Origin: Pseudorhodobacter aquimaris | GTDB lineage: Bacteria > Pseudomonadota > Alphaproteobacteria > Rhodobacterales > Rhodobacteraceae | Reading direction: 5' to 3' | Assembly: GCF_001202025.1 (NCBI RefSeq) | Contig: NZ_LGHS01000066.1 | Coordinates: 62,001-126,000, forward strand | Length of the DNA: 64,000 bases | In this document: piece after piece, positions 9,034 to 18,657 of the stretch | Position numbering within the stretch: position 1 is the stretch's first letter | Layout of the letters: each line of letters opens with the position of its first letter | Notes under the pieces: generated by a model | Databases searched by the model: none | What the model was told of the DNA's origin: nothing | Seen by the model: the letters and a program-made list of their open reading frames with translations, nothing else | Position numbers and translations under genes: made by a program

Positions 9034-9503
9034 TGCGGGTGCATCTTTGTGCCGTGGGCCGGCTGCGTGCCGGGCCAGAGCGCGAATTGATCGACGACTA
9101 TGTAACGCGTTTTAACCGGACGGGCCGGGCCTTGGGGCTTGGCCCTTTTGCACTGGCCGAGGTCGAGGACCGCAAGGGCGGCGGGATGGAGGCTGAGGCT
9201 GCGCTCTTGTCGCGCGCCGTGCCTTCGGGGGCGCTGACGGTTGTAATGGATGAACGTGGTCGCACGCTGACCAGCCCCGAATTTGCCGACCAGCTTGCGA
9301 AATGGCGCGATGCGGGGCGGCAGGACGTGGCCTTTTGCATTGGCGGGGCCGATGGGCTTGCGCCCGCGTTCCGCGATTGCGCTGATTTTTCGCTGTCTTT
9401 TGGGGCGATGGTCTGGCCACATATGCTGGTGAGGGTGATGCTGGCGGAACAATTGTACCGCGCGGCCTCTATATTGGCGGGAAGCCCCTATCACCGTGAG
9501 TGA
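9033..9503 (+). CDS. rlmH: 23S rRNA (pseudouridine-1915-N3)-methyltransferase RlmH
   Basis: 156 aa SPOUT-family methyltransferase that methylates pseudouridine 1915 in helix 69 of 23S rRNA using S-adenosylmethionine. Visible landmarks: N-terminal VGRLRAGPE, the knot region VVMDERGRTLTSPEFA, FCIGGADGLAP, and the C-terminal MLVRVMLAEQLYRAASILAGSPYHRE, which is diagnostic. The ATG at 9033 overlaps the rsfS stop. An in-frame TTG just upstream (9030) would add one residue and is unlikely to be used. Confidence 0.96.
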   Translation: MRVHLCAVGRLRAGPERELIDDYVTRFNRTGRALGLGPFALAEVEDRKGGGMEAEAALLSRAVPSGALTVVMDERGRTLTSPEFADQLAKWRDAGRQDVAFCIGGADGLAPAFRDCADFSLSFGAMVWPHMLVRVMLAEQLYRAASILAGSPYHRE

Positions 9504-9567
9504 TGCGGTTGCCCTATGTGCAGGCTGGGCGTAAAACTTGTGTAACATCAGCGAAAAGGGCATAAAA

Positions 9568-11082
9568 ATGACCGCTAAACCCGTAGTTCTGTGCATTCTG
9601 GATGGCTGGGGGTTGAATGATGACCACAGCGCAAACGCGCCGGTTCTTGCCAAGACGCCGAATTTTGACCGTTTGATGGCAATCTGCCCCCATGCGACGC
9701 TGATCACACATGGTCCTGATGTCGGTCTGCCACGCGGGCAAATGGGCAATTCCGAGGTTGGCCATACCAATATCGGCGCGGGCCGCGTGGTGGCGATGGA
9801 CCTTGGCGCGATTGATCTGGCGATCGAGGAGGGTACCTTTGGCCAGAATCCGCAGCTTTTGGATTTTATCGCGCGGCTGAAGGTCACGGGCGGGGTGGCG
9901 CATCTGATGGGCGTGATCTCGGACGGGGGGGTGCACGGGCATGTCGCCCATGTGATCGCGGCGGCAAAAACGGTTGCGAATGCGGGTGTCCCCGTTGTGA
10001 TCCATGCAATTACCGACGGGCGCGATGTGGCGCCCAGTTCGGCGCCCGAGCATATGGCGCGGCTGTTGGAGGGTCTACCTGAGGGCGCGCGCATTGGCAC
10101 CGTGATCGGGCGCTATTGGGCGATGGACCGGGATAATCGTTGGGAACGGGTGGGCCGTGCCTTTGATGCGATGGTCGCCGCAAAAGGAGAGGCCGTCCCT
10201 GATGCGCAGGCCGCGATCTCGGCGGCGTATGCCCGCGGCGAAACGGATGAGTTTATCGCCCCTACGGTTCTGACCGGATATGAGGGCGCCAAGGCAGGGG
10301 ACGGGTTTTACTGCCTCAACTTCCGCGCTGACCGTGCGCGTGAGATTTTGGCCGCCCTTGGCGATCCGGCGTTTGACGGTTTTGATGCCTCGGCGCGACC
10401 CGAATGGGCGGCGATGCTGGGGATGGTGGATTATTCGGTCAACCATAACGCCTATATGACGACGGCCTATCCCAAGCCGGTTTTGCACAACACGCTGGGT
10501 GAATGGGTGGCCAAACAGGGGCGCACACAGTTCCGGCTGGCGGAAACGGAAAAATACCCCCATGTGACGTTCTTTTTGAACGGCGGCTCCGAGGCGGTAA
10601 ACACGGGCGAGGACCGCGCCATGCCAAAATCGCCCAAGGTCGCCACCTATGATCTGCAACCCGAGATGTCGGAACCCGAGGTGGCGGAGAAACTGGTGCA
10701 GGCGATAGAGCATGGTTATGACCTGATTGTGGTGAATTTTGCCAATCCCGACATGGTCGGACACACCGGCGATTTGTCAGCGGCGATGAAGGCCTGTGAG
10801 GCGGTGGATAGCGGTCTTGGGCTGGCGATTGCGGCATTGGAAAAGGCGGGCGGCGCGATGATTGTCACCGCCGATCACGGCAATTGCGAAACGATGGTGG
10901 ACCCTGTGACCGGCGGGCCGCATACGGCACATACGACAAACCTTGTGCCGGTGATCCTGTTTGGAGGGCCAAAGGGCGCAGAGCTGCGCGACGGCCGTCT
11001 GGCCGATCTTGCGCCAAGCATCTTGCAGCTTATGGGCCTGCCGCAGCCTGATGAAATGACAGGGACAAGCCTGATCCAATGA
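9568..11082 (+). CDS. gpmI: 2,3-bisphosphoglycerate-independent phosphoglycerate mutase
   Basis: 504 aa, the normal length. It interconverts 3- and 2-phosphoglycerate in glycolysis and gluconeogenesis through a phosphoserine intermediate and two Mn ions. D12 (LDGWG), the catalytic S62 in GNSEVGHTNIGAGR, ITDGRD and the C-terminal VTADHGNCE metal-binding motif are present. The ATG at 9568 has AAGGG about 7 nt upstream; an upstream TTG is ignored. The stop overlaps the next gene in ATGA, so expression of the envelope proteins downstream is coupled. Confidence 0.97.
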   Translation: MTAKPVVLCILDGWGLNDDHSANAPVLAKTPNFDRLMAICPHATLITHGPDVGLPRGQMGNSEVGHTNIGAGRVVAMDLGAIDLAIEEGTFGQNPQLLDFIARLKVTGGVAHLMGVISDGGVHGHVAHVIAAAKTVANAGVPVVIHAITDGRDVAPSSAPEHMARLLEGLPEGARIGTVIGRYWAMDRDNRWERVGRAFDAMVAAKGEAVPDAQAAISAAYARGETDEFIAPTVLTGYEGAKAGDGFYCLNFRADRAREILAALGDPAFDGFDASARPEWAAMLGMVDYSVNHNAYMTTAYPKPVLHNTLGEWVAKQGRTQFRLAETEKYPHVTFFLNGGSEAVNTGEDRAMPKSPKVATYDLQPEMSEPEVAEKLVQAIEHGYDLIVVNFANPDMVGHTGDLSAAMKACEAVDSGLGLAIAALEKAGGAMIVTADHGNCETMVDPVTGGPHTAHTTNLVPVILFGGPKGAELRDGRLADLAPSILQLMGLPQPDEMTGTSLIQ

Positions 11083-12203
11083 TCCGCGCTGCTGCCTTTG
11101 TTGCCGCCATGGTCTTTGCCGGGGTCGCCCCTGCGCAAACCGTGGGGGAGCAGGCGGCCAATGCCTCTGCCGCGCTGGCAGAGGCTGTTATGGCGATGGA
11201 AGAGGCGCAAACCAAACGCGACCGTGTGTCGGCCCTGACCCGTACAATTCAGGCCTATGAGCAGGGGTTGGGTGCGTTGCGCGAGGGGCTGCGCCAGGCT
11301 AAGGTGCGCGAGGCCTCTTTGTTGATCCAGTTCGATAGTGAGCGCAACCGAGTGGGCCAACTGCTTGGCGTTCTGGGACAGCTGGAGGCCACGCCGGGGC
11401 CATTGCTGCTGTTGCATCCCACGGGGCCTTTGGGAACCGCGCGATCGGGGATGATACTTGCCGAGGTGACGCCTGCGCTGCAGGCCGAAGTGGCACAGTT
11501 GCAGGCAGAGTTGACCGAGCTGCGCGACTTGCGGGCCTTGCAAATCGCGGCGGGCGCCGTGCTTGAAAACGGCCTGTCGGTGGCGCAAGCCGCGCGCAGC
11601 ACGCTGTCACAGGCGATCTCGGAGCGCACGGCCCTGCCACGCCGCTTTACCGAAGATCCCGATGCCCTGCGCAGCCTGTTGGAAAGTGCGGATACTTTGG
11701 GCGCTTTTGTGGACGGGCTGGATCTGGATCTTGCAGGCAGCGATGCGTTGCGCAGCTTTGCCACTGCCAAGGGCAACTTGTTGCTGCCGACGCTTGGCAG
11801 CCTGTTGCGCCGTGCCAATGAGGCCGACGCCAGCGGCACCCGTCGCCCCGGCATGACCCTTTCCACACGCCCGCAGGCCTTGGTAACAGCGCCTTGGGCC
11901 GGCACCATCCGCTACCTCGGGCCGCTTCTTGACTACGGAAATGTGATCATCCTTGAACCCGGTGGCGGCTATCTTTTGGTGTTGGCAGGGCTAGAAACAG
12001 TCTACGGAGAGGTTGGCGAAGTGGTGGGCATCGGCGCACCCTTGGGCTTGATGGGCGGTAGCACCATGAAAAATAGTACAGAGTTTTTGGCCAGCGCGTC
12101 GGATGTGGGTGGTATACGCGAGACAGAAACGCTTTATATTGAGATCAGACAAGGCATCGAACCGGTCAACCCGGCCCCATGGTTCGCCGCAACAAAGGAT
12201 TGA
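11079..12203 (+). CDS. EnvC-like murein hydrolase activator (degenerate LytM domain)
   Basis: 374 aa with a signal peptide ending near APAQ. Residues ~25-130 are heptad-rich coiled coil (ASAALAEAVMAMEEAQTKRDRVSALTRTIQAYEQ), followed by a second helical part and a C-terminal LytM/M23-like domain (ALVTAPWAGTIRYLG, YGNVIILEPGGGYLLVLAGL, LYIEIRQGIEPVNPAPWF). The HxH and HxxxD zinc motifs of active M23 enzymes are absent, as in EnvC, so it should activate amidases rather than cut peptidoglycan. The gpmI-envC-ctpA order is common in alphaproteobacteria. Confidence 0.85.
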   Translation: MIRAAAFVAAMVFAGVAPAQTVGEQAANASAALAEAVMAMEEAQTKRDRVSALTRTIQAYEQGLGALREGLRQAKVREASLLIQFDSERNRVGQLLGVLGQLEATPGPLLLLHPTGPLGTARSGMILAEVTPALQAEVAQLQAELTELRDLRALQIAAGAVLENGLSVAQAARSTLSQAISERTALPRRFTEDPDALRSLLESADTLGAFVDGLDLDLAGSDALRSFATAKGNLLLPTLGSLLRRANEADASGTRRPGMTLSTRPQALVTAPWAGTIRYLGPLLDYGNVIILEPGGGYLLVLAGLETVYGEVGEVVGIGAPLGLMGGSTMKNSTEFLASASDVGGIRETETLYIEIRQGIEPVNPAPWFAATKD

Positions 12204-12211
12204 CACGGGCA

Positions 12212-13549
12212 ATGAAGAAATTCGCTATGGCCGCTTTGGGCGGCACTGTTGCAGGTATTTTGCTGACGACACAGATCGCAGGCCCCTTGCTGGCGCAAGA
12301 GGCAAAGAAAAATACAAGCGTTTATGAGCAGCTTGATCTGTTCGGCGACATCTTTGAACGCATCCGCGGGCAATATGTCGAGGAAACCGATACCAATGAT
12401 CTGATCGAGGCGGCGATCAACGGGATGCTGACCTCGCTTGATCCGCATTCCAGCTACCTTGCGCCCAAGGATTTTGACGATATGCGCGTGCAGACACGCG
12501 GTGAATTTGGCGGGCTGGGCATTGAGGTTACGCAAGAAGAGGGCTTTGTCAAAGTCGTCTCGCCTATGGATGACACTCCTGCCGATGCCGCAGGGATTGA
12601 GGCGGGCGATTTCATCACCCATGTCGACGGTGAGTCGGTTCTGGGCCTGACGCTGGATGCGGCGGTTGATTTGATGCGCGGGCCTGTTGGCTCCGAGATC
12701 ATCATCACCGTGGTGCGCGAAGGCTCGGCAGAGCCGTTTGACGTGTCGATCATCCGCGACACCATTAAACTGACCGCGGTACGCACCCGCACGGTCGGCA
12801 GCACCATTGTCGTGCGGATGACCACCTTTAATGACCAAACCTATCCGGGGCTGGAAACGGGGTTGAAAGAGTCTTCTGAAGAGTTGGGCGGCTGGGACAA
12901 TGTAACCGGCGTCGTGCTTGATTTGCGCAATAATCCGGGTGGTTTGCTCAATCAGGCGATTCAGGTATCGGACGCTTTCCTTGAAAAGGGTGAGATCGTA
13001 TCGACCCGTGGTCGTGAGGCCAGCGACGGTGAACGGTTCAATGCGCAAGCTGGTGATCTGACCGGGGGCAAGCCCTTGGTCGTCTTGATCAATGGCGGTT
13101 CCGCCTCGGCATCGGAAATTGTTGCGGGGGCGTTGCAAGACCACCGTCGCGCGATTGTCGTGGGCACTAAAAGCTTTGGCAAGGGGTCGGTGCAAACCAT
13201 CATTCCACTGCGGGGTGACGGGGCGATGCGCCTGACCACGGCACGTTATTACACGCCGTCGGGGCGCTCTATCCAGGCGCTTGGCGTGGCACCTGATGTT
13301 ATTGTGAAACAGCCGCCGCGCAAACCGCTGGAGGAAGAGGAAGAGCCGCTTTCGGCCGTTCAGGCCCGGACCGAGGCCTCGCTTCGTGGTGCTTTGGACA
13401 ATGACTCCATGACCGAGGATGAGCGTAAGCAGCTGGAAGATGATCGCGCCCGCGAAGAAGAGGCCGCAAAGTTGCGTGAGGAAGATTACCAGCTTGCCTA
13501 TGCGGTGGATATCCTCAAGGGCATCAACGCATTGTCCGTTCAGCCCTGA
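12212..13549 (+). CDS. ctpA: S41 family C-terminal processing protease
   Basis: 445 aa periplasmic serine protease with an N-terminal signal or anchor. A PDZ domain lies around residues 80-165 ([33 protein letters not shown]). The Ser/Lys catalytic pair is S299 in GSASASE and K324 in TKSFGKGS. The C-terminal tail is strongly acidic and charged. Such enzymes trim or degrade envelope proteins, including peptidoglycan hydrolases, which fits the adjacent EnvC-like activator. The ATG at 12212 is 9 nt after the previous stop; an earlier in-frame GTG-type start would overlap it. Confidence 0.95.
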   Translation: MKKFAMAALGGTVAGILLTTQIAGPLLAQEAKKNTSVYEQLDLFGDIFERIRGQYVEETDTNDLIEAAINGMLTSLDPHSSYLAPKDFDDMRVQTRGEFGGLGIEVTQEEGFVKVVSPMDDTPADAAGIEAGDFITHVDGESVLGLTLDAAVDLMRGPVGSEIIITVVREGSAEPFDVSIIRDTIKLTAVRTRTVGSTIVVRMTTFNDQTYPGLETGLKESSEELGGWDNVTGVVLDLRNNPGGLLNQAIQVSDAFLEKGEIVSTRGREASDGERFNAQAGDLTGGKPLVVLINGGSASASEIVAGALQDHRRAIVVGTKSFGKGSVQTIIPLRGDGAMRLTTARYYTPSGRSIQALGVAPDVIVKQPPRKPLEEEEEPLSAVQARTEASLRGALDNDSMTEDERKQLEDDRAREEEAAKLREEDYQLAYAVDILKGINALSVQP

Positions 13550-13559
13550 TTTCAGCACC

Positions 13560-13580
13560 AAGGGGGCATTTTGCCCCCTT
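13560..13580 (+). terminator. Hairpin after ctpA
   Basis: AAGGGGGC and GCCCCCTT form an 8-bp perfect stem with a 5-nt loop. There is no following run of T, and the rppH ribosome site begins within 15 nt, so it may be a processing or partial termination site rather than a full terminator. Confidence 0.45.
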
Positions 13581-13595
13581 ACCAAAGGCCATGAT

Positions 13596-14075
13596 ATGAC
13601 AGATGCATCCCTTCTTCCTTATCGCCCTTGCGTGGGGGTGATGCTGATCAATGCAAAGGGATTGATCTTTGCAGGCCAGCGGCTGGATTCTGATGTGGCC
13701 GCATGGCAGATGCCCCAAGGCGGGATTGATGATGGCGAAAAGCCCCGCGTTGCCGCCCTGCGCGAGCTGTGGGAAGAGACTGGCGTTTCTGCGGATCTGG
13801 TGGAAAAGGTAACCAAGACCAAAGATTGGGTTACCTATGATCTTCCGCCGGAATTGCTGGGCAAGGTTTGGGGGGGCAAATATCGCGGCCAGCGGCAAAA
13901 GTGGTTCTTGTACCGGTTCACCGGCAGGGACGACCAGATCAACATCGCAACCGAACATCCCGAGTTTTCAGAATGGCGTTGGATCGGTGTCGATGAGATG
14001 ATCGCCTCTATCGTGCCGTTCAAGCGCGCGGTGTATTTGCAGGTTGCCGATGCCTTTCGCGCGCATCTTGGATAA
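13596..14075 (+). CDS. rppH: RNA pyrophosphohydrolase RppH (Nudix)
   Basis: 159 aa. The Nudix box runs G42-V64 (GX5EX7REUXEETGV fits [20 protein letters not shown]), and the RppH-specific [15 protein letters not shown] and [11 protein letters not shown] stretches are present. It removes pyrophosphate from the 5' end of mRNAs, starting decay, and also hydrolyses dinucleoside polyphosphates. ATG 13596 has AAAGG upstream and matches the family's short N-terminus. The gene follows ctpA by 46 bp, with a hairpin between. Confidence 0.93.
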   Translation: MTDASLLPYRPCVGVMLINAKGLIFAGQRLDSDVAAWQMPQGGIDDGEKPRVAALRELWEETGVSADLVEKVTKTKDWVTYDLPPELLGKVWGGKYRGQRQKWFLYRFTGRDDQINIATEHPEFSEWRWIGVDEMIASIVPFKRAVYLQVADAFRAHLG

Positions 14076-14103
14076 CGGCCGGGTAAAACCTTTATAATTT
14101 CTT

Positions 14104-14129
14104 GGAACCAAAGAGGTCGCCGGAATGTT
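14104..14129 (+). promoter_or_regulatory. Possible stress-type ECF promoter before the PRC-barrel gene
   Basis: GGAAC (14104-14108) is followed after 17 bp by TGTT (14126-14129), one mismatch from the GGAAC-N16/17-CGTT pattern of alphaproteobacterial general-stress ECF promoters. In the transcript, ATGTTGT (14125-14131) can pair perfectly with ACAACAT (14165-14171), just upstream of the ribosome site. Weak pattern evidence only. Confidence 0.2.
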
Positions 14130-14184
14130 GTGTATGCAGAGCGCGGGAAATGGCGCTGAGTGAAACAACATACGGAGAACTGCA

Positions 14185-15003
14185 ATGAAAAATCTTATGA
14201 TTTCAAGCGCTTTGGTGGCCTTTTCGACCGTGGCTGCGCATGCACAAGTTACTGATATGTTCCGCAGCGTCGCTGTCGCTGACGAGGTGTACGCATCGGA
14301 ATTTATCGGTGCGCGTGTCTATGCAGCCGAGACACGGGTCGAGGCCAGCTCTACGAATGGTGTGCAGGACGAATGGGATGATATCGGTGAGATCAACGAT
14401 GTGATCTTGTCCCGTGACGGCGCTGTTGATGCGGTCTTGGTCGATATCGGTGGCTTCCTTGGTATGGGTGAGCGTCAGGTCGCGGTGAATATGAGCGCGC
14501 TGCGGTTCATCTCGGATGACTCGACAGAAGACGATCCGGATGATTATTTTCTGGTTATGACGGCGGCGGATGTGAACATCCAACAAGCCCCCGAATATCA
14601 GCCAATGTCACGCAGCATTGCTGATGCAGGCCACACTGCAGGCGAGGCCACAATGCCAGAAACAACGCCTGGCATGGGTGTCGGGGGTGCAGATCCCTTC
14701 ATGCGCGAGGGCTACTCCCCCGCCGAACGTGAGGTGCTGACCGCAGAGCGTCTGACCGGTGCACGTGTCTATGATGGGAATGACAACGACGTGGGCGAAG
14801 TCGGCCAATTGGTCCTTGACGCCGATGGTCAGGTTAGTGCCGCAGTGATTGATGTCGGTGGTTTCCTAGGGATGGGCGAAAAGCCGGTCTCGTTGGACCT
14901 GTCAGAACTGACAATCTTGCGGGCTGATGCGGGCGATGATCTCCGCGTCTATGTCTCGCAGACCAAAGAAGAACTGGAAGCGATGCCTGATTACGCCGAG
15001 TAA
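14185..15003 (+). CDS. Periplasmic protein with two PRC-barrel domains
   Basis: 272 aa with a clear signal peptide (about 20 residues, ending AAHA). Two PRC-barrel repeats are visible: residues ~38-125 (FIGARVYA, ILSRDGAVDAVLVDIGGFLGMGERQV) and ~188-265 (LTGARVYDGNDNDVGEV, AVIDVGGFLGMGEKPVSLDLSEL). The DVGGFLGMGE-like core is nearly identical in both, showing an internal duplication. PRC-barrels bind protein or nucleic-acid partners; in this bacterial secreted form the role is unknown. The protein is very acidic, and the gene stands alone between rppH and a convergent usp gene. Confidence 0.85.
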   Translation: MKNLMISSALVAFSTVAAHAQVTDMFRSVAVADEVYASEFIGARVYAAETRVEASSTNGVQDEWDDIGEINDVILSRDGAVDAVLVDIGGFLGMGERQVAVNMSALRFISDDSTEDDPDDYFLVMTAADVNIQQAPEYQPMSRSIADAGHTAGEATMPETTPGMGVGGADPFMREGYSPAEREVLTAERLTGARVYDGNDNDVGEVGQLVLDADGQVSAAVIDVGGFLGMGEKPVSLDLSELTILRADAGDDLRVYVSQTKEELEAMPDYAE

Positions 15004-15024
15004 CCGCGCCAAGCTGATAGTGTT

Positions 15025-15052
15025 GGCCCGCGTCCTGTAAAGGGCGCGGGCC
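15025..15052. terminator. Bidirectional terminator between PRC-barrel gene and usp
   Basis: GGCCCGCG (15025-15032) and CGCGGGCC (15045-15052) form a perfect 8-bp stem with a 12-nt loop, followed by ATTTCG. It lies between two convergent genes and could serve both. Confidence 0.6.
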
Positions 15053-15059
15053 GATTTCG

Positions 15060-15908
15060 TTAGTGGGCCATGAAAACTGGCACTTCGGCTGTTTCCAGCA
15101 TGTTGCGGGTCGCCCCGCCCAAGATCGCCTCACGAAAGCGCGAGTGGCCATAAGCCCCCATCACCAGCATATCAGCGTCCATGTCATTCACATGGCGCGC
15201 AAGAACGTCTGAAACCCGCGGCATCGTGCGTGCCAGAACCGAAACCTCGGCCTTGACGCCGTGGCGCACCAGCATCTGGCACAGCGCCCCGCCGGGGTCA
15301 GAGCGTTCGGCACCATGCTTTGGCGGATCAACGATGGTGATCCAGACGTTATCGGCTTTTTTCAGAAAGGGCAGGGCGCGGCGGATGGCAATAAGCCCCT
15401 CGCGGCTTTGATTCCAGGCGACAACGATGCGTTTGCCGATCTTGCTGGCGTCAAGCGGCGCGTCGGGCACGACCAGAACCGGGGCCTGCCCCTCGAACAT
15501 TGCTGATTCGATGATCGCCTCTTCTTCATCGCCGCGACCGTCGCCATAGGGTTTCCCGAGGATCACCAGATCAGAGAAACGTGCGCGCAGGGCGACCAGA
15601 TCGGCCACCCCCCCCACCATCGCCACGGCGCCTTCGGATGACCAGCGCAATGTCGGGCTGGCAGCCGCGGCGGCCGTACGCACCGCATCCTCGATCGCCT
15701 TTACATCGTTTGTTGCGTTTTCGATTGCGGCCTGCATAACGATTGCACCTGCACCCACATAGGAATATCCGATTTGCGTGCGGTCAACGCCCATAGCCAG
15801 AACCTCAAGATGCGCGTCCTGATCGGTGGCGAGAGAGGCGGCGGTTGCAAAGGTCTGCGGCGCGCGCGCGACATCGGCGCAAATCGTGAGTAGGGATTTG
15901 TAAGCCAT
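15060..15908 (-). CDS. Universal stress protein, tandem UspA domains
   Basis: 282 aa made of two Usp folds (residues ~1-140 and ~145-282). The second half ends in VNDMDADMLVMGAYGHSRFREAILGG, the ATP-binding G-2X-G-9X-G(S/T)-like region of Usp proteins, and the first contains the related FSDLVILGKP. The ATG at 15908 has GGAGA 9 nt upstream; an upstream start would add an unneeded extension. The gene is divergent from ccoNOQP with two FNR-type boxes in between, an arrangement known from Rhodobacter relatives, so induction at low oxygen is likely. Confidence 0.93.
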   Translation of the reverse strand: MAYKSLLTICADVARAPQTFATAASLATDQDAHLEVLAMGVDRTQIGYSYVGAGAIVMQAAIENATNDVKAIEDAVRTAAAAASPTLRWSSEGAVAMVGGVADLVALRARFSDLVILGKPYGDGRGDEEEAIIESAMFEGQAPVLVVPDAPLDASKIGKRIVVAWNQSREGLIAIRRALPFLKKADNVWITIVDPPKHGAERSDPGGALCQMLVRHGVKAEVSVLARTMPRVSDVLARHVNDMDADMLVMGAYGHSRFREAILGGATRNMLETAEVPVFMAH

Positions 15909-15966
15909 GATAGAAATCTCCTGCTGTGACATCACACCACCTTAACTACTGAAATTGTCTAGTGCA

Positions 15967-15980
15967 TTGATACGGGTCAA
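15967..15980. promoter_or_regulatory. FNR/FnrL-type box 1
   Basis: TTGATACGGGTCAA matches the TTGAT-N4-ATCAA consensus at 9 of 10 defined positions. It lies 59 bp upstream of the usp start, so it most likely serves the leftward gene. Confidence 0.75.
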
Positions 15981-15998
15981 GTGTTTACAATGATCTCA

Positions 15999-16012
15999 TT
16001 GACATGGATCAA
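15999..16012. promoter_or_regulatory. FNR/FnrL-type box 2
   Basis: TTGACATGGATCAA matches TTGAT-N4-ATCAA at 9 of 10 defined positions. It lies about 94 bp upstream of the ccoN start and most likely activates the cbb3 oxidase operon under low oxygen. Confidence 0.78.
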
Positions 16013-16105
16013 GGCGGCTGACTGCCTGACAATTAGAAGGCAGCCTGTGAACGAATACCCGGTCAGGCATTGAACCCAAACCGGGTTAGGACGAAGGGAC
16101 GCAAA

Positions 16106-17707
16106 ATGTGGGATTATATTAAATTGATCGTGCTTGGCTTGATCGTGGTGCTTGCCGCGATTGCAGCTAATTACGCGCGCGATCCGGCCTATATGGTCAA
16201 CGCGCTGACGATCATGTTGGCGGCGGGGGCTGTATTTCTGTGGACCTTGCGCCACGCCGATGAGCCGAAACCTGTGGCACCGCAAAATGAATATTTTGAC
16301 GGGGTTGTGCGGGCGGGTGTGATTGCGACCGCCCTTTGGGGTGTTGTCGGGTTCTTGGTCGGCGTGATCATCGCCTTCCAGTTGGCCTATCCGGAACTTA
16401 ATTTCGAGTGGGCGCAGGGCTATGCCAACTTTGGCCGTTTGCGGCCTTTGCATACTTCGGCGGTTATCTTTGCCTTTGGCGGGAACGCGTTGATTGCGTC
16501 GTCATTCTATGTGGTGCAACGCACAAGCGCGGCACGGCTTTGGGGCGGCAACCTTGGTTGGTTCGTTTTCTGGGGCTATCAGTTGATGATCGTCATGGCC
16601 GCAACCGGCTATTTGCTGGGGGCGACCCAGTCCAAAGAATATGCCGAGCCTGAGTGGATGACCGACTGGTGGTTGACCGTTGTCTGGCTTGCCTATCTTG
16701 CCGTGTTCCTTGGCACACTTATCAAGCGTAAAGAGCCGCATATCTATGTGGCCAACTGGTTCTACCTTGCGTTCATCATCACTGTGGCGATGCTGCATGT
16801 GTTTAATAATCTGAGCATCCCAGTCTCTTTGTTTGGTTCCAAATCGGTTCAGGTGTTCTCTGGCGTGCAAGATGCGATGGTGCAGTGGTGGTATGGCCAC
16901 AACGCTGTGGGCTTTTTCCTGACGGCGGGTTTCCTTGGCATGATGTATTACTTCGTGCCGAAACAGGCCGAGCGTCCTGTGTTCAGCTACAAGCTGTCGA
17001 TCATTCACTTCTGGGCGCTGATCTTCCTTTATATCTGGGCCGGTCCGCACCACTTGCACTATACCGCGCTGCCTGATTGGGCCGCGACGCTCGGGATGGT
17101 CTTTTCGATCATGCTCTGGATGCCAAGCTGGGGTGGGATGATCAACGGCCTGATGACGCTTTCGGGTGCATGGGACAAGCTGCGCACCGATCCGATTATC
17201 CGGATGATGGTGGTCAGCATCGGCTTTTACGGCATGTCGACCTTTGAAGGCCCGATGATGTCGATCAAGGCCGTGAACTCCCTGTCGCATTACACCGACT
17301 GGACCATCGGTCACGTCCACTCCGGCGCGCTTGGCTGGAATGGGATGATCACCTTTGGCGCGCTGTACTATCTGACGCCAAAGCTGTGGAACCGCGAAGG
17401 GCTCTATAGCCTGAAGCTCGTCAGCTGGCACTTCTGGCTTGCCACGATCGGGATCGTTCTTTACGCCTCCTCGATGTGGGTGACGGGCATCATGGAAGGC
17501 CTGATGTGGCGCGAAGTTGATGCGAACGGCTTCCTCGTGAACGCCTTTGCCGATACCGTTGTTGCCAAGTTCCCGATGCTTGTGGTGCGTGGATTGGGTG
17601 GGGTTATGTTCCTGACCGGTTCGCTTATCATGTGCTATAATCTGTGGATGACCGTGAAAGCGCAGCCCGAACGGGCAAGCGACAACGCGTTCGTTCCTGC
17701 TGAATAA
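16106..17707 (+). CDS. ccoN: Cytochrome c oxidase, cbb3-type, subunit I
   Basis: 533 aa catalytic subunit of the high-affinity cbb3 oxidase. About 12-13 membrane helices hold the low-spin heme b and the heme b3-CuB centre. Recognisable are [22 protein letters not shown]-type sequence, [19 protein letters not shown] (ligand region), [14 protein letters not shown] and [12 protein letters not shown]. The ATG at 16106 follows AGGG; an upstream in-frame TTG would add 12 polar residues and is not supported. First gene of ccoNOQP, preceded by two FnrL-type boxes. Confidence 0.97.
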   Translation: MWDYIKLIVLGLIVVLAAIAANYARDPAYMVNALTIMLAAGAVFLWTLRHADEPKPVAPQNEYFDGVVRAGVIATALWGVVGFLVGVIIAFQLAYPELNFEWAQGYANFGRLRPLHTSAVIFAFGGNALIASSFYVVQRTSAARLWGGNLGWFVFWGYQLMIVMAATGYLLGATQSKEYAEPEWMTDWWLTVVWLAYLAVFLGTLIKRKEPHIYVANWFYLAFIITVAMLHVFNNLSIPVSLFGSKSVQVFSGVQDAMVQWWYGHNAVGFFLTAGFLGMMYYFVPKQAERPVFSYKLSIIHFWALIFLYIWAGPHHLHYTALPDWAATLGMVFSIMLWMPSWGGMINGLMTLSGAWDKLRTDPIIRMMVVSIGFYGMSTFEGPMMSIKAVNSLSHYTDWTIGHVHSGALGWNGMITFGALYYLTPKLWNREGLYSLKLVSWHFWLATIGIVLYASSMWVTGIMEGLMWREVDANGFLVNAFADTVVAKFPMLVVRGLGGVMFLTGSLIMCYNLWMTVKAQPERASDNAFVPAE

Positions 17708-17719
17708 CCGGAGGGAACA

Positions 17720-18445
17720 ATGGCTTTTCTTGACAAACACAAGGTCATCGAGACCAACGCGACCTTGCTGCTGGTTCTGTCCTTTCTGGTGGTAAGCATC
17801 GGTGGTCTGGTTCAGATCGTACCGCTGTTCTATCTTGAGAACACAATCGAGAAGGTGGAGGGGGTTCGCCCCTACACCCCGCTGGAACTGGCCGGACGTG
17901 ATATTTATGTCCGTGAGGGTTGCTATACCTGCCACAGCCAGATGATCCGCCCGATGCGCGACGAGGTGGAGCGTTACGGCCACTATTCGCTGGCGGCGGA
18001 ATCGATGTATGACCACCCGTTCCAATGGGGGTCCAAGCGGACGGGGCCGGACCTTGCCCGCGTGGGCGAGCGTTATTCCGACGCCTGGCATGTCGATCAC
18101 CTGACCAACCCGCAATCGGTGGTGCCCGAATCGATCATGCCGAAATACGGCTTCTTGTCGCGCAAGGTGATCGACGGTGAATATATCGGTGACACCATGA
18201 AGGTACACCGCATCGTGGGCACGCCTTATACCGACGAGATGATGGAAAACGCGGTTGCGGATTTCCAGGCACAGGCGGACCCGGATTCCGATTATGACGG
18301 CTTGCTGGAACGCTATGGCAAGGCGACTGTGCGCAACTTTGACGGCTCTCCGGCATTGACCGAAATGGATGCGCTGGTGGCCTATTTGCAAGTGTTGGGG
18401 ACGATGGTCGACTTCTCGACCTTCCAACCTGACGCAAGCCGGTAA
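17720..18445 (+). CDS. ccoO: Cytochrome c oxidase, cbb3-type, subunit II (monoheme)
   Basis: 241 aa, anchored by one N-terminal membrane helix (residues ~15-38), with the rest in the periplasm. A single heme c site is C68-x-x-C71-H72 in [13 protein letters not shown], the CcoO signature. It passes electrons from CcoP toward CcoN. It starts 12 bp after ccoN with a GGAGG ribosome site. Confidence 0.97.
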   Translation: MAFLDKHKVIETNATLLLVLSFLVVSIGGLVQIVPLFYLENTIEKVEGVRPYTPLELAGRDIYVREGCYTCHSQMIRPMRDEVERYGHYSLAAESMYDHPFQWGSKRTGPDLARVGERYSDAWHVDHLTNPQSVVPESIMPKYGFLSRKVIDGEYIGDTMKVHRIVGTPYTDEMMENAVADFQAQADPDSDYDGLLERYGKATVRNFDGSPALTEMDALVAYLQVLGTMVDFSTFQPDASR

Positions 18446-18456
18446 GGGGGGCGATC

Positions 18457-18657
18457 ATGGACACCTATAGCATATTGCGTGAATTCGCCGACAGCTGGAT
18501 GCTTCTGATTTTGACTTTGGTCTTTACCGGGGTAATCTTTTGGGCCTTTCGGCCCGGCAGCCGCTCCATCCATAACGAGGTTGCCGCATCCATCTTTCGC
18601 AACGATGACAAACCCGCCACGGACCCGGCGGACCGACCCAATGAGGCGCGGAAATGA
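18457..18657 (+). CDS. ccoQ: cbb3-type cytochrome oxidase subunit CcoQ
   Basis: 66 aa, one membrane helix (residues ~14-30, [17 protein letters not shown]) followed by a polar tail ending in [10 protein letters not shown]. Size, topology and position between ccoO and ccoP identify the small CcoQ/FixQ subunit, which helps assemble or stabilise the oxidase. It overlaps ccoP by 4 bp (ATGA). Confidence 0.92.
   Translation: MDTYSILREFADSWMLLILTLVFTGVIFWAFRPGSRSIHNEVAASIFRNDDKPATDPADRPNEARK

Noticed and set aside
12134-13585. 483-codon minus-strand frame opposite ctpA
   Set aside because: Antisense of a complete S41 protease gene.
16502-18427. 641-codon minus-strand frame opposite ccoN and ccoO
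   Set aside because: Antisense to two unmistakable oxidase subunits; no ribosome site or recognisable motif.
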